Of a stretch of DNA of 13,845 nt, positions 5,702 through 13,257 are shown piece by piece. The stretch is from the NCBI GenBank assembly GCA_043810615.1, contig JBDROA010000108.1, positions 1 through 13,845 on the forward strand. Reading direction: 5' to 3'. The translations under genes were made by a program, and so were the position numbers. The notes under the pieces are model-generated. The model did no database searches, was not told the DNA's origin, and saw nothing but the letters and a program-made list of their open reading frames with translations. This stretch comes from VGBK01 sp043810615 (GTDB taxonomy: Bacteria; Actinomycetota; Acidimicrobiia; Spongiisociales; UBA11373). Position 1 is the stretch's first letter, and each line of letters starts with the position of its first letter.

Positions 5702-5962
5702 TCAGCGCTTGCGGCCGATGCGCTCGATCACGTAGTCGCCCGGTTCGAGCACGACGGTCTCGTCGGACAGGGCGACGCGCTTCTTCTTGTCGATCGTGAA
5801 CTGGGCGACGAGGCGCGGCAGGCGGGGCCGGATGGCGATGTGGCCGCTCTCCAGCGTGATCTCGAGCTGGTCGCCCTCCCTCACCCCGAGGACGTGGCGC
5901 ATCTCGGCGGGGATGACCACGCGTCCCAGGTCGTCGATCTTGCGGACGATCCCGGTGCTCAT
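5702..5962 (-). CDS. AbrB/SpoVT family transition-state regulator
   Basis: An 86-residue DNA-binding protein. The N-terminal swapped-hairpin AbrB domain is clear: GIVRKIDDLGRVVIPAEMR, then LGVREGDQLEIT and HIAIRP. The C-terminal half (about residues 50-86, DKKKRVALSDETVVLEPGDY) probably mediates oligomerisation, as in Bacillus AbrB and SpoVT, which it matches in length. Such proteins are global regulators of transitions in growth state; its targets here are unknown. It is less likely to be a MazE-type antitoxin, because no toxin gene lies beside it and the N-terminus is AbrB-like. The start ATG at 5962 has GGAGG ten bases upstream (5973-5977), so it is translated from a leadered message, unlike its neighbours. 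It diverges from metG. Confidence 0.9.
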   Translation of the reverse strand: MSTGIVRKIDDLGRVVIPAEMRHVLGVREGDQLEITLESGHIAIRPRLPRLVAQFTIDKKKRVALSDETVVLEPGDYVIERIGRKR

Positions 5963-6037
5963 GTCTCAGGAACCTCCAGAGGTGGACGAGTCTCGGCGGC
6001 AAGGGGCCGATGGTGCCCGGGTCCGCCGCCGCGCGGC

Positions 6038-6043
6038 AGGATA
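6038..6043 (-). promoter_or_regulatory. -10 box TATCCT for the abrB-like gene
   Basis: Read on the minus strand, TATCCT lies 75 bases before the ATG at 5962. CCGACA, 18 bases further upstream, is a possible -35. The transcript would carry a leader of roughly 70 nt containing the GGAGG site. Confidence 0.45.
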
Positions 6044-6103
6044 CCGGTCCGGGCGGCCTCCTGTCGGTAGTTTCCGGGCGACCGGCGGCGGCCGCTGCGC
6101 CAC

Positions 6104-6109
6104 TACCCT
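6104..6109 (+). promoter_or_regulatory. -10 box TACCCT for the metG operon
   Basis: TACCCT ends 13 bases before the metG ATG at 6123, predicting a leader of only a few bases. No Shine-Dalgarno is present. The 160-bp divergent region 5963-6122 holds this box and the abrB promoter. Confidence 0.5.
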
Positions 6110-6122
6110 TCGGGCCCGGCGC

Positions 6123-7616
6123 ATGTTCTACGTGACGACCCCCATCTACTACGTGAACGACGAGCCCCACATCGGGCACGCCTACACCACCGTGACCGCC
6201 GACGCCCTGGCCCGCTGGCACCGCCTGCTCGGCGAGGAGACCTTCTTTCTCACCGGCACCGACGAGCACGGCCTTAAAGTGCAGCGCGCCGCCGCCGCCG
6301 CGGGCATCAGCCCTCAGGAGCAGGCCGATCGCCTCGCAGTGCGCTTCTTGGAGGCCTGGCGACAGCTGGGCATCGGCCACGACGACTTCATCCGCACCAC
6401 CGAGCCGCGCCACCACGAAGCGGTGCGCCGCCTGCTCCAAGCCTGTTACGACCGGGGCGACATCGAACTGGGCCACTACGAGGGCCTCTACTCCGTGGCC
6501 GACGAGGCTTATGTCACCGCCGAGGAGGTGCCCGAACTCGAGCGCCAGGGCCGCTCGGTCATCCGCATGGAGGAGGAGAACTACTTCTTCAAGCTGAGCC
6601 GCTACGAGCAGACCCTCCTCGACTGGTACGAAGCCCACCCCGGGTTCGTCCAGCCCGAGATCCGGCGCAACGAAGCCGTCGGGTTCATCCGTCGGGGCCT
6701 CAAGGACTTCTCCATCAGCCGCACTTCCATCAACTGGGGAATCCCCCTGCCCTGGGACCCGCGCCACGTCACCTACGTGTGGTTCGACGCTCTCACCAAC
6801 TACCTCACCGCCGCCGGCTACGGAACCGGCGACCCGGCCTTCCCCGCCCGCTGGGCCGGAGCCCGCCACCTGATCGGCAAGGACATCCTGCGCTTCCACT
6901 GCGTCTACTGGCCGGCCATGCTCCTATCCGCCGGGTTGGAGCCGCCGAAGGAGGTGCACGTCCACGGCTTCCTGCTGGTGGGCGGGGAGAAGATGTCCAA
7001 GACCCGGCTGAACCAGATCGCCCCCGCCACCCTGGTGGAGACCGTTGGGGTGGACGGGTTCCGCTACCACTTCCTGGCCGACCAGCGCTTCGGGCCCGAC
7101 GGCGAGTTCACCTTCGAGGGCATGGTGGCCCGCTACAACGCCGACCTGGCCAACAACCTGGGCAACCTGGCGGCGCGGGTGGCGGCGGTGGTGGCCTCCA
7201 AGTGCGCTGGGGTGGGCCCGGCTCCCGGGACGGCCGGTCCCCTGGGCGAGGCGGCAGCGCGGGCCTACGAAGAAGCGGCGCGCGCCTGGGGGCGAGTGGC
7301 GCCGTCGGAGGCCCTGGAAGCCACCTGGCGCCTCATCCGCGAGGCCAACGCCTACCTCGAGGCCCACGAGCCCTGGAAGATGGAACCGGGCGAGGCGGTG
7401 GAGGCGGTACTGGGGGATGCCCTTGAGGCGCTTCGCATCGTCACCCTGCTCGCCTCCCCGGCCATGCCCGGGGCCTGCGCCGAGGTGTGGCGCCGCATCG
7501 GGCTCCCCGGCTCACCCGAGGAGCAGCGCCTGCCCGCCGGCGCGGCGTGGGGCGGCTACCCGGGCGGCCTGCCGGTGCACAAGGCGCCGCCCCTGTTCCC
7601 CCGCATCACGGCGTGA
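6123..7616 (+). CDS. metG: Methionyl-tRNA synthetase
   Basis: A 497-residue class I aminoacyl-tRNA synthetase that charges tRNA-Met. The Rossmann signatures are HIGH (residues 16-19, in DEPHIGHAYTT) and KMSKT (290-294). TGTDEHG and YVWFDALTNYL belong to the catalytic core, and the C-terminal helical anticodon-binding domain includes NLGNLAARV and EPWK. The connective insertion reads GLYSVADEAYVT: the two cysteines that bind zinc in one-knuckle enzymes are replaced by Ser124 and Asp127, so this is a zinc-free form. There is no C-terminal tRNA-binding (EMAP-like) extension. The start ATG 6123 follows a TACCCT box. The stop overlaps the tatD GTG start by four bases (GTGA), so this heads an operon metG-tatD-rsmA-ispE. 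Confidence 0.97.
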   Translation: MFYVTTPIYYVNDEPHIGHAYTTVTADALARWHRLLGEETFFLTGTDEHGLKVQRAAAAAGISPQEQADRLAVRFLEAWRQLGIGHDDFIRTTEPRHHEAVRRLLQACYDRGDIELGHYEGLYSVADEAYVTAEEVPELERQGRSVIRMEEENYFFKLSRYEQTLLDWYEAHPGFVQPEIRRNEAVGFIRRGLKDFSISRTSINWGIPLPWDPRHVTYVWFDALTNYLTAAGYGTGDPAFPARWAGARHLIGKDILRFHCVYWPAMLLSAGLEPPKEVHVHGFLLVGGEKMSKTRLNQIAPATLVETVGVDGFRYHFLADQRFGPDGEFTFEGMVARYNADLANNLGNLAARVAAVVASKCAGVGPAPGTAGPLGEAAARAYEEAARAWGRVAPSEALEATWRLIREANAYLEAHEPWKMEPGEAVEAVLGDALEALRIVTLLASPAMPGACAEVWRRIGLPGSPEEQRLPAGAAWGGYPGGLPVHKAPPLFPRITA

Positions 7617-8371
7617 CCACCTGGGTCGACAGCCACTGCCACCTGCACCTCGCGGCGAGGGGCCCGGAGGAGTTGCTGGCCCGGGCCGCCGCCGCCGGGG
7701 TGGCCTGGCTGGTGTGCCCCGGCACCGACGCCGCCGGGTCCGAGCATGCCCTCGCTCTCGCCGCGGCCCATCCCGGGGTGGTGTTCGCCGCCGCCGGCCT
7801 CCACCCGCACGACGCCTCCCGCTGGCCGGAAGAGGGAGAGCGCATCGCCGCTCTGGCCGCCCGGGCGGTGGCGGTGGGGGAGTGCGGGCTGGACTTCTAC
7901 CGCGACTTGTCGCCCCGTGAGGACCAGGTGGGCGCCCTGCGTGCCCAGTTCGCGCTGGCCGAGGACCTGGGCAAGCCACTGGTGCTGCACTGCCGTGACG
8001 CCTTCTCCGAGTTGCACGACGAGGTGGAGAGCGCCGGAGTCGGGCCGCGGAGCGTCCTCCACTGCTGGACCGGGGGGCCGCGCTGGACGCAACGCTTCGC
8101 CGCCCTGGGGGTCACTTTCTCCTTTGCCGGCCCCCTCGCCTATCCCACCGGCGACACCGCTCGCCGGGCGGCGGCGGTGGCCCCGCCGGAGCGCACCATG
8201 ATCGAGACCGACACCCCTTACCTGACCCCCCCGCCCCACCGGGAGGCCCCCAACGAACCGGCCAACGTGGTGGCGGTGGGGGAGGCCCTGGCCGGGGTGT
8301 GGGGGGTAGCGCCGGCAGAGGTGGCCCGGCTCACGGCGGAGACCGCCCACCGGGTGTTCCGCGGTGACTGA
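7613..8371 (+). CDS. tatD: TatD family metal-dependent hydrolase
   Basis: A 252-residue TIM-barrel metal hydrolase of the TatD family, whose members act as 3'-5' exonucleases or endonucleases on DNA. The metal ligands are visible: the HxH pair in DSHCHLHL (His8, His10), Glu90 in GECGLDFYRD, His126 in LHCRDAF, His150 in VLHCWTGG and Asp200 in IETDTPYLTP. Its length is normal. The GTG start at 7613 shares bases with the metG stop (GTGA), and no Shine-Dalgarno precedes it, so translation is probably coupled. The tatD-rsmA adjacency is typical of actinobacteria, but rpfB, which separates them in mycobacteria and streptomycetes, is absent. The gene's stop lies inside rsmA. Confidence 0.93.
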   Translation: MTTWVDSHCHLHLAARGPEELLARAAAAGVAWLVCPGTDAAGSEHALALAAAHPGVVFAAAGLHPHDASRWPEEGERIAALAARAVAVGECGLDFYRDLSPREDQVGALRAQFALAEDLGKPLVLHCRDAFSELHDEVESAGVGPRSVLHCWTGGPRWTQRFAALGVTFSFAGPLAYPTGDTARRAAAVAPPERTMIETDTPYLTPPPHREAPNEPANVVAVGEALAGVWGVAPAEVARLTAETAHRVFRGD

Positions 8372-9185
8372 GGATCCCCTCGGGCGGGGGGCCACCGCCC
8401 GCCTCCTCGCCGCCCACGGGGTGCATCCCCGCAAGGACCTGGGTCAGCACTTCCTCGTGGACCCCAACCTGGTGCGCCGCATCGTGGCCGTGGCCGGCGT
8501 CGCCCCCGGCGACCGGGTGCTGGAGATCGGGGCCGGGGCCGGCACCCTGACCCGGGGCCTGGCCGCCGCCGGGGCCCGGGTGCGGGCCTACGAAGTGGAT
8601 CCCCGGCTGCGCCCGGTGCTGGAGGCCGCCCTGGAAGGGGTGGATGGGGTGGAGGTTCTCTACGAGGACGCTTCCGGTCTCGACCCGTCGGGGCTGGAGG
8701 AGGGACCCTGGGTGCTGGTGGCCAACCTCCCTTACCACGTGGGCACGCCGCTGCTGCTGCGCCTGCTGCGGACGGCCCCGGCCATCACCCGCTTCGTGGT
8801 CATGTTGCAGCGGGAGGCGGTGGACCGCCTCGCCGCCGCTCCGGGCCGCCGCACCTACGGGATACCCTCGGTGGTGGTGCAGTTGCACGGCACCGTCGCC
8901 GTCGCCTTCCGGGTGCCGCCCACCGTGTTCCTCCCTCCGCCGCGGGTGGAGTCGGCGGTCGCGGTGATCCGGCGCACCCCGCCCCATCCTCTGGCGGAGC
9001 GAGCCATCGCCCTGGCGGCGGCCGCCTTCGGGCAGAGGCGCAAGATGCTGCGCCGCTCCCTGGTCGGCGCCCTGGCCGACCCGGTTGCCGGCCTGGCCGC
9101 CGCCGGCCTCGACCCCACCCGGCGGGCCGAAGACCTGGCGCCGGGGGACTACCTTCGCCTGGCGGAGGTGACCGATGGAGATTGA
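8364..9185 (+). CDS. rsmA: 16S rRNA dimethyladenosine transferase RsmA (KsgA)
   Basis: A 273-residue SAM-dependent methyltransferase that dimethylates A1518 and A1519 of 16S rRNA late in small-subunit assembly. The signatures are LGQHFLVDPNLV near the N-terminus, the SAM-binding loop EIGAGAGTL (residues 54-62), the acidic YEVD, catalytic NLPYHVGTPL (Asn121-Tyr124) and the C-terminal FGQRRKMLRRSL. The first 25 residues are a normal short leader. The GTG start at 8364 overlaps the end of tatD by eight bases without its own Shine-Dalgarno, which implies coupled translation. The 3' end overlaps ispE by 11 bases and carries the ispE ribosome site. An identity as the paralogous mitochondrial-type factor is excluded by context. 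Confidence 0.96.
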   Translation: MTEDPLGRGATARLLAAHGVHPRKDLGQHFLVDPNLVRRIVAVAGVAPGDRVLEIGAGAGTLTRGLAAAGARVRAYEVDPRLRPVLEAALEGVDGVEVLYEDASGLDPSGLEEGPWVLVANLPYHVGTPLLLRLLRTAPAITRFVVMLQREAVDRLAAAPGRRTYGIPSVVVQLHGTVAVAFRVPPTVFLPPPRVESAVAVIRRTPPHPLAERAIALAAAAFGQRRKMLRRSLVGALADPVAGLAAAGLDPTRRAEDLAPGDYLRLAEVTDGD

Positions 9186-10026
9186 GGCATTCGCCAAGGT
9201 GAACCTGAGCTTGCGGGTGCGGGCCTGCGATGCCTCGGGCCGCCACCCGCTGCTCTCCCTGGCGCAGTCGATCGACTGGGCCGACCACCTGGCGCTCCAC
9301 GACGGCGAGGACGCCTTCGCCGTCACCGGCCTGCCCGTGCCCGGGGACGAGTCGAACCTGGTGTGGCGGGCGTTGGAGGCGGTCAGAGCGGTCGCACCCC
9401 ATCCCGGTCCGGCGGCCCTGGCCCTGGACAAGAGCATCCCGGTGGCCGCCGGCCTGGGAGGGGGCAGTGCCGACGCCGCCGCCACGCTGGTGCTCGCCTC
9501 CGCCCGTTTCGACCTCTCCGCCGAACAACGGGCCGGGATCGCTCCGGGGCTGGGAGCCGACGTGCCCTTCTGCCTGGTGGGAGGGACTGCCTGGATGGAG
9601 GGCTACGGCGAGCGCCTCACCCCGATTCCCCCCCTCGCCGGCTTCTGGCTGGTCGTGGTCGTGCCCCCCTTCGAGGTCTCCACCGCCGCGGCCTACCGGC
9701 GCTGGGACGACCTCGGCGGGCCGGAGGGCCCGGCGGTGCCGGGCCGGGACCTGCCCCCCGGACTGCGCCCCCACGAACCCCTGGTCAACGACCTGGTTCC
9801 CGCCGCCCGGTCGCTGGCCCCCGGCCTGGGGGACTGGACGGCCGACCTGCAGCGCCGCTGGGGCCGGGCGGTGCTGATGTCGGGGAGCGGCCCCGCTCTG
9901 TTCGGCTTCTTCCCCACCGCCTCCGAGGCAGAGGAGGCCGCTACCGCCGTGCCGGGTACACGAGGGGCCCGGGCGTGCCTGCCCGTGCCGCAGGGCTGGC
10001 AGGGGCCCTCCGGTACACTGCGCTGA
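9175..10026 (+). CDS. ispE: 4-diphosphocytidyl-2-C-methyl-D-erythritol kinase IspE
   Basis: A 283-residue GHMP-superfamily kinase that phosphorylates CDP-methylerythritol, the fourth step of the MEP isoprenoid pathway. Motif 1 is FAKVNLSLRV with Lys8. The glycine-rich ATP loop is PVAAGLGGGSADAAA from residue 89. The catalytic Asp129 sits in LGADVPFCLVGGTAWMEG, and motif 3 is LMSGSGPALFGFF. The usual DGYH after motif 1 is replaced by SGRHPL, a modest variation in the substrate region. The start ATG 9175 has an excellent GGAGGTGA three bases upstream, inside rsmA. The end of the gene contains the presumed tRNA promoter. The rsmA-ispE pairing is common in actinobacteria and shows use of the MEP pathway. 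Confidence 0.95.
   Translation: MEIEAFAKVNLSLRVRACDASGRHPLLSLAQSIDWADHLALHDGEDAFAVTGLPVPGDESNLVWRALEAVRAVAPHPGPAALALDKSIPVAAGLGGGSADAAATLVLASARFDLSAEQRAGIAPGLGADVPFCLVGGTAWMEGYGERLTPIPPLAGFWLVVVVPPFEVSTAAAYRRWDDLGGPEGPAVPGRDLPPGLRPHEPLVNDLVPAARSLAPGLGDWTADLQRRWGRAVLMSGSGPALFGFFPTASEAEEAATAVPGTRGARACLPVPQGWQGPSGTLR
10014..10019 (+). promoter_or_regulatory. -10-like box TACACT before tRNA-Gln
   Basis: TACACT lies in the last codons of ispE, 15 bases before the mature 5' end of the tRNA, leaving a short 5' trailer for RNase P to remove. No good -35 is seen, so the tRNA may also be transcribed by readthrough from the metG operon. Confidence 0.4.
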
Positions 10027-10034
10027 CCCCCTGA

Positions 10035-10106
10035 TGGGGGGTGGTGTAATCGGCAGCACGCGGGGTTTTGGTCCCCGAAGAATGGGTTCGAGCCCTATCC
10101 CCCCAG
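10035..10106 (+). tRNA. tRNA-Gln (anticodon UUG)
   Basis: A 72-nt cloverleaf folds cleanly. The acceptor stem is TGGGGGG (10035-10041) with CCCCCCA (10099-10105). The D arm spans 10044-10059. The anticodon stem CGGGG/CCCCG encloses the loop TTTTGGT, with anticodon TTG at 10068-10070. The variable loop is AAGA. The T arm is ATGGG-TTCGAGC-CCTAT with one G-U pair, and the discriminator is G10106. The acceptor starting with U-A is typical of glutamine tRNAs. The next bases are CCCA, so the CCA end is not encoded and must be added by the nucleotidyltransferase. The tRNA sits between ispE and glmU, a location also seen in mycobacteria. Confidence 0.93.
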
Positions 10107-10131
10107 CCCAGACCCAGTACGGGAGGAGCAC

Positions 10132-11505
10132 ATGAGCCTGCGGGCGATCGTCCTGGCCGCCGGCCGGGGCACCCGGATGAAGTCCGACCTGCCCAAGGTT
10201 CTCTTTCCTGTGGCCGGGCGCCCGCTGCTCTCGTGGGTGCTCGGCGCCGTCGCCGGGACCGGCCCCGATGAGATCGTGGTGGTGGTGGGCCACGGGGCCG
10301 ACCGGGTGCGTGAGTTGCTGCCCGAAGGGGTGCGGGCAGCGGTCCAGGACCCACAGATGGGCACCGGCCACGCGGTGATGGTGGCTCTGGCAGCCCTGGG
10401 CGAAGTCGGCGGGGACACGGTCCTGGTGGTTCCCGGCGACACCCCGCTGTTGCGGCCCGAGACCCTGCGAGCCCTGGTGGCGGCACAGGTCGGCGCCCCG
10501 GCGGCGCTGCTCACCACGGTGATGCCCGATCCCACCGGGTACGGCCGGGTGTTGCGCGCCGGGTCGAGGGTGGTGGGCATCGTCGAGCAGCGCGATGCCA
10601 CTTCCGAACAGCAGCGCATCGGGGAGGTGGCCGTCTCGACTTACGCCTTCGAGGGGGCGGCGCTGGCCGGCGCCCTGGCCGGGCTGGGCCGGGGCAACGA
10701 CCAGGGGGAGTACTACCTGACCGACGCCGTGGCCGCTCTGGCGGCCGCCGGGGAGGTGCGCGGGGTGCCGGTGGCCGACCCGGCCGAGGTGCAGGGGGTC
10801 AACTCGCACGGGCAGCTGGCGGCGGTGGCCGCCGCGGTGCGGAGCCGGCTCAACGCCTCCTGGATGGCGGCCGGGGTGGAGATGCTGGACCCCGGGCGGG
10901 TCTACCTCGATGCGGCGGTGTCGCTGGAGGCCGGCGCCCGCCTGTACCCGGGAGTGCACCTCGAGGGCCGCACCACGGTGGCGGCCGGGGCCGAGGTGGG
11001 GCCCGAGGTCTTCGCCGTCGACAGCGCCATCGGGCCCGGGGCCCGGGTGTGGTACGCGGTGCTGCGGGGGGCGGAGGTGGGGGAAGGCGCCCAGGTGGGC
11101 CCCTTCGCCAGCCTGCGCCCCGGCACCCGCCTGGAGGCCGGGTCCAAGGTGGGCACCTTCGTGGAGACCAAGAGCACGGTGGTGGGCCGGGGGAGCAAGG
11201 TGCCTCACCTCTCCTACATGGGCGATGCCACCATCGGGGAGGACAGCAACGTCGGCGCCGGCGCGATCACCTGCAACTACGACGGGCGGGAGAAGCACCA
11301 CACGGTCATCGGCAATCGGGTGTTCATCGGTTCCGACACCATGCTGGTGGCCCCGGTCGCCGTCGGCGACGACGCCACCACCGGCGCCGGGTCGGTGATC
11401 ACCCGCGACGTGGCGCCGGGGTCCCTGGCCGTGGAGCGTGCCCGGCAGCGAGAGGTGTCCGGCTACGCTGCCCGCAAGGCGAAGAAGCCCCCCAAGAAGG
11501 AGTAG
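10132..11505 (+). CDS. glmU: Bifunctional UDP-GlcNAc pyrophosphorylase / GlcN-1-P acetyltransferase GlmU
   Basis: A 457-residue bifunctional enzyme making UDP-N-acetylglucosamine for peptidoglycan. The N-terminal uridyltransferase domain starts LAAGRGTRMKS (residues 8-18) followed by LPKVL, and has QDPQMGTGHAV (GTGH at 77-80) and the EYYLTDAV segment. From about residue 250 the hexapeptide repeats form a left-handed beta-helix. There the acetyltransferase active site includes FVETKS and NYDGREKHHTVIG (from Asn382), ending in VGDDATTGAGSVIT. The lysine-rich C-terminal tail is typical. The start ATG 10132 has GGAGGAG with correct spacing (10122-10128), unlike the leaderless genes. It may be expressed with the upstream tRNA. 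The stop is seven bases before the prs start, and the glmU-prs pair is widely conserved. Confidence 0.97.
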   Translation: MSLRAIVLAAGRGTRMKSDLPKVLFPVAGRPLLSWVLGAVAGTGPDEIVVVVGHGADRVRELLPEGVRAAVQDPQMGTGHAVMVALAALGEVGGDTVLVVPGDTPLLRPETLRALVAAQVGAPAALLTTVMPDPTGYGRVLRAGSRVVGIVEQRDATSEQQRIGEVAVSTYAFEGAALAGALAGLGRGNDQGEYYLTDAVAALAAAGEVRGVPVADPAEVQGVNSHGQLAAVAAAVRSRLNASWMAAGVEMLDPGRVYLDAAVSLEAGARLYPGVHLEGRTTVAAGAEVGPEVFAVDSAIGPGARVWYAVLRGAEVGEGAQVGPFASLRPGTRLEAGSKVGTFVETKSTVVGRGSKVPHLSYMGDATIGEDSNVGAGAITCNYDGREKHHTVIGNRVFIGSDTMLVAPVAVGDDATTGAGSVITRDVAPGSLAVERARQREVSGYAARKAKKPPKKE

Positions 11506-11512
11506 GTGCCCA

Positions 11513-12484
11513 GTGGAGCTGCCCGGCCGCAAGCGCCTGATGCTGTTCTCCGGTTCGGCCAATCCGCCGCTGGCGGAGGAAGTCGCCTCCCTGCTCGGCA
11601 TCCCCGTGGGCGGGGTGGAGCGCTCCCACTTCGCCAACGGCGAGATCTATGTCCGCTTCACCGAGAGCGTGCGCGGGGCCGACTGCTTCGTGTTCCAGAG
11701 CCACAGCAAGCCGATCAACTTCCACATCATGGAGCAGTTGATCATGCTCGACGCCCTGCACCGGGCCTCGGCCAAGCGGATCACTGCGGTGGTCCCCTTC
11801 TACGGCTATGCCCGCCAGGACAAAAAGCACCTCTCCCGGGAGCCGATCACCGCCCGGCTGATGGCCGATCTCTTCGTGGCCGCCGGAGCCGATCGCATCG
11901 TGTCCATGGACCTGCACAGCGCCCAGATCCAGGGCTTCACCGCCAAGCCGTTCGATCACCTCACCGCCCTCCCCGTCTTCTACCAGTACCTCCAGGAGGC
12001 GGTGGGCAAGGACATGGTCATCGTCTCCCCCGACACCGGGCGGGTGCGCCTGGCCTCCCGCTTCGCCCGGCACCTCGACGCCGGCGTGGCGTTCGTCCAC
12101 AAGCGGCGCCGGGTCGAGGTGCACAACGAGGCGGATGCCCTGCAGGTGGTGGGCGACGTCGCCGGCCTTCACGCCGTCATCATCGACGACATGATCGACA
12201 CCGGGGGCACGGCGGCGGCCGCCGCCGAACTGCTGCGCCAGGCCGGGGCGCTGAGCGTGCGCGCCCTGGCCACCCACGGGGTGCTGTCGCCGCCGGCACC
12301 CGACCGCTTCGCCGATTGCGCCCTGGAGGAAGTGGTGATCACCAACACCCTGCCGGTGCCGCCGGAAGCCGCCGGCCTGCCCAACCTGCGGGTGCTGTCG
12401 GTGGGCCCCATCCTGGTCGATGCCCTGCGGGCCATCTTCACCGAGGAGTCGGTGTCGGCTCTGTTCATGGGCGAGAACGCCTGA
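11513..12484 (+). CDS. prs: Ribose-phosphate pyrophosphokinase (PRPP synthetase)
   Basis: A 323-residue cytoplasmic enzyme that makes PRPP from ribose 5-phosphate and ATP for nucleotide, histidine and tryptophan synthesis. The motifs are FSGSANPPLAEEVA at the N-terminus, FANGEIYVRF, VVPFYGYARQDKK (residues 93-105, the flexible-loop lead-in), MDLHSAQIQGF (Asp133, His135) and the PRPP-binding loop DDMIDTGGT (225-233). The SPDTGRVRLA segment follows the actinobacterial form of the enzyme. Its length is normal. The GTG start at 11513 has AAGGAG ten bases upstream, inside the end of glmU, and yields the expected N-terminus. The alternative GTG 11506 is out of frame. The rplY and pth genes that often follow prs are absent here, and a hairpin ends the operon. 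Confidence 0.96.
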   Translation: MELPGRKRLMLFSGSANPPLAEEVASLLGIPVGGVERSHFANGEIYVRFTESVRGADCFVFQSHSKPINFHIMEQLIMLDALHRASAKRITAVVPFYGYARQDKKHLSREPITARLMADLFVAAGADRIVSMDLHSAQIQGFTAKPFDHLTALPVFYQYLQEAVGKDMVIVSPDTGRVRLASRFARHLDAGVAFVHKRRRVEVHNEADALQVVGDVAGLHAVIIDDMIDTGGTAAAAAELLRQAGALSVRALATHGVLSPPAPDRFADCALEEVVITNTLPVPPEAAGLPNLRVLSVGPILVDALRAIFTEESVSALFMGENA

Positions 12485-12490
12485 CGAACC

Positions 12491-12516
12491 GGAGCGGAGT
12501 CGGCAGGCTCCGCTCC
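12491..12516 (+). terminator. Intrinsic-type terminator after prs
   Basis: A perfect 9-bp stem (12491-12499 with 12508-12516) closes an eight-base loop, seven bases after the prs stop. It is followed by the pyrimidine-rich CTGTCTTCTT. The same palindrome lies 24 bases beyond the stop of the converging minus-strand gene and may serve both. Confidence 0.7.
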
Positions 12517-12540
12517 CTGTCTTCTTGCCGGGTTGGAGAG

Positions 12541-13257
12541 TCAGTCGTAGGAGACCCGGACCAGGACGCCGCCGAGGTCGACTCGCTCCAGGTAGCTGTT
12601 GAGGCGCACCCTGAGATTCAGGGTGAGGAAGCCGCCCGAGGGCCAGGACAACTGGCACTCCGGATTGGCACAGTCCCTGACGAAGCTGGTCCAGTTGGCG
12701 CAGGATCGATCGGTCGGGTCGTAGTCCAGTTGGCAGGCCCCACCGTCGGAGGCATCCAGCTTGGCCAGCCTGACGTCGTCGAGGTAGCTGCCTCCTCCGA
12801 CCACCTGGTAGTAGACGCGGTAGTTCACGATCTTCACGTAGGTGCCGCTCTGCAGCCCGGGAAGGCTTATGGGAAGGCGCAAGTCGACGTTGGTCGCGCC
12901 GGCCGCGGTTCTCTGCACGTGGGTGTAGCCCCACTCTGAGGGGATGATGGCCACGCCCATGGGGTCGACGGCGACCATCTCGGCGGCGTGAATGAAGTGG
13001 AAGGTGTCTTCCTGTTTGCTCAGGTAGTGCTTGTCCAGCACATTCCAGGGAAGCGACACCGCTCCTATCTTCGCCTGGGGGGTGGCCCAGAGCACCCGGT
13101 TGGCTCGCTCTGCCTTGACCCCGTTGGAGGGTCCGGCGTGGTGGCCGTCGACGGTGTCGGCGTCGATGCCGGCGCGGGGTTCCGTGGTGGCGTCCGTTGC
13201 GCCGGCCCAGGCGGCGGCGGTCAGTACCAGGGCGACCACCACGGTGGCGGCGATCAC
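12541..13257 (-). CDS. Unrecognised exported protein, paralog A
   Basis: A 238-residue protein with an N-terminal hydrophobic segment (VVVALVLTAAAWAGA) that looks like a signal peptide cleaved after AWA. The exported part starts with DADTVDGHHAGPSNG, a motif seen in bacterial surface and fibre-like proteins. The rest is predicted to be beta-rich, with Cys in GGACQLD, RSCANW, DCANPEC and the motif CQLSWPSGGF, ending GGVLVRVSYD. The C-terminal 115 residues are clearly related to the next gene. I do not recognise the family. The GTG start at 13257 is weak: it has no nearby ribosome site and gives no basic n-region. The frame stays open upstream through a basic stretch (KTPTPRHRL), behind a GGAAGGGAG site at 13291-13299, but without a canonical start codon there. 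Confidence 0.65.
   Translation of the reverse strand: MIAATVVVALVLTAAAWAGATDATTEPRAGIDADTVDGHHAGPSNGVKAERANRVLWATPQAKIGAVSLPWNVLDKHYLSKQEDTFHFIHAAEMVAVDPMGVAIIPSEWGYTHVQRTAAGATNVDLRLPISLPGLQSGTYVKIVNYRVYYQVVGGGSYLDDVRLAKLDASDGGACQLDYDPTDRSCANWTSFVRDCANPECQLSWPSGGFLTLNLRVRLNSYLERVDLGGVLVRVSYD

Noticed and set aside
10106..10110. Encoded CCA end of tRNA-Gln
   Set aside because: The bases after the discriminator G are CCCA, not CCA, once the acceptor stem is paired.
8800..11637. A 945-codon minus-strand open frame across rsmA, ispE, tRNA and glmU
   Set aside because: It runs antisense to four well-supported genes including a tRNA, and its composition is that of a shadow frame (His/Gly/Pro/Arg rich).
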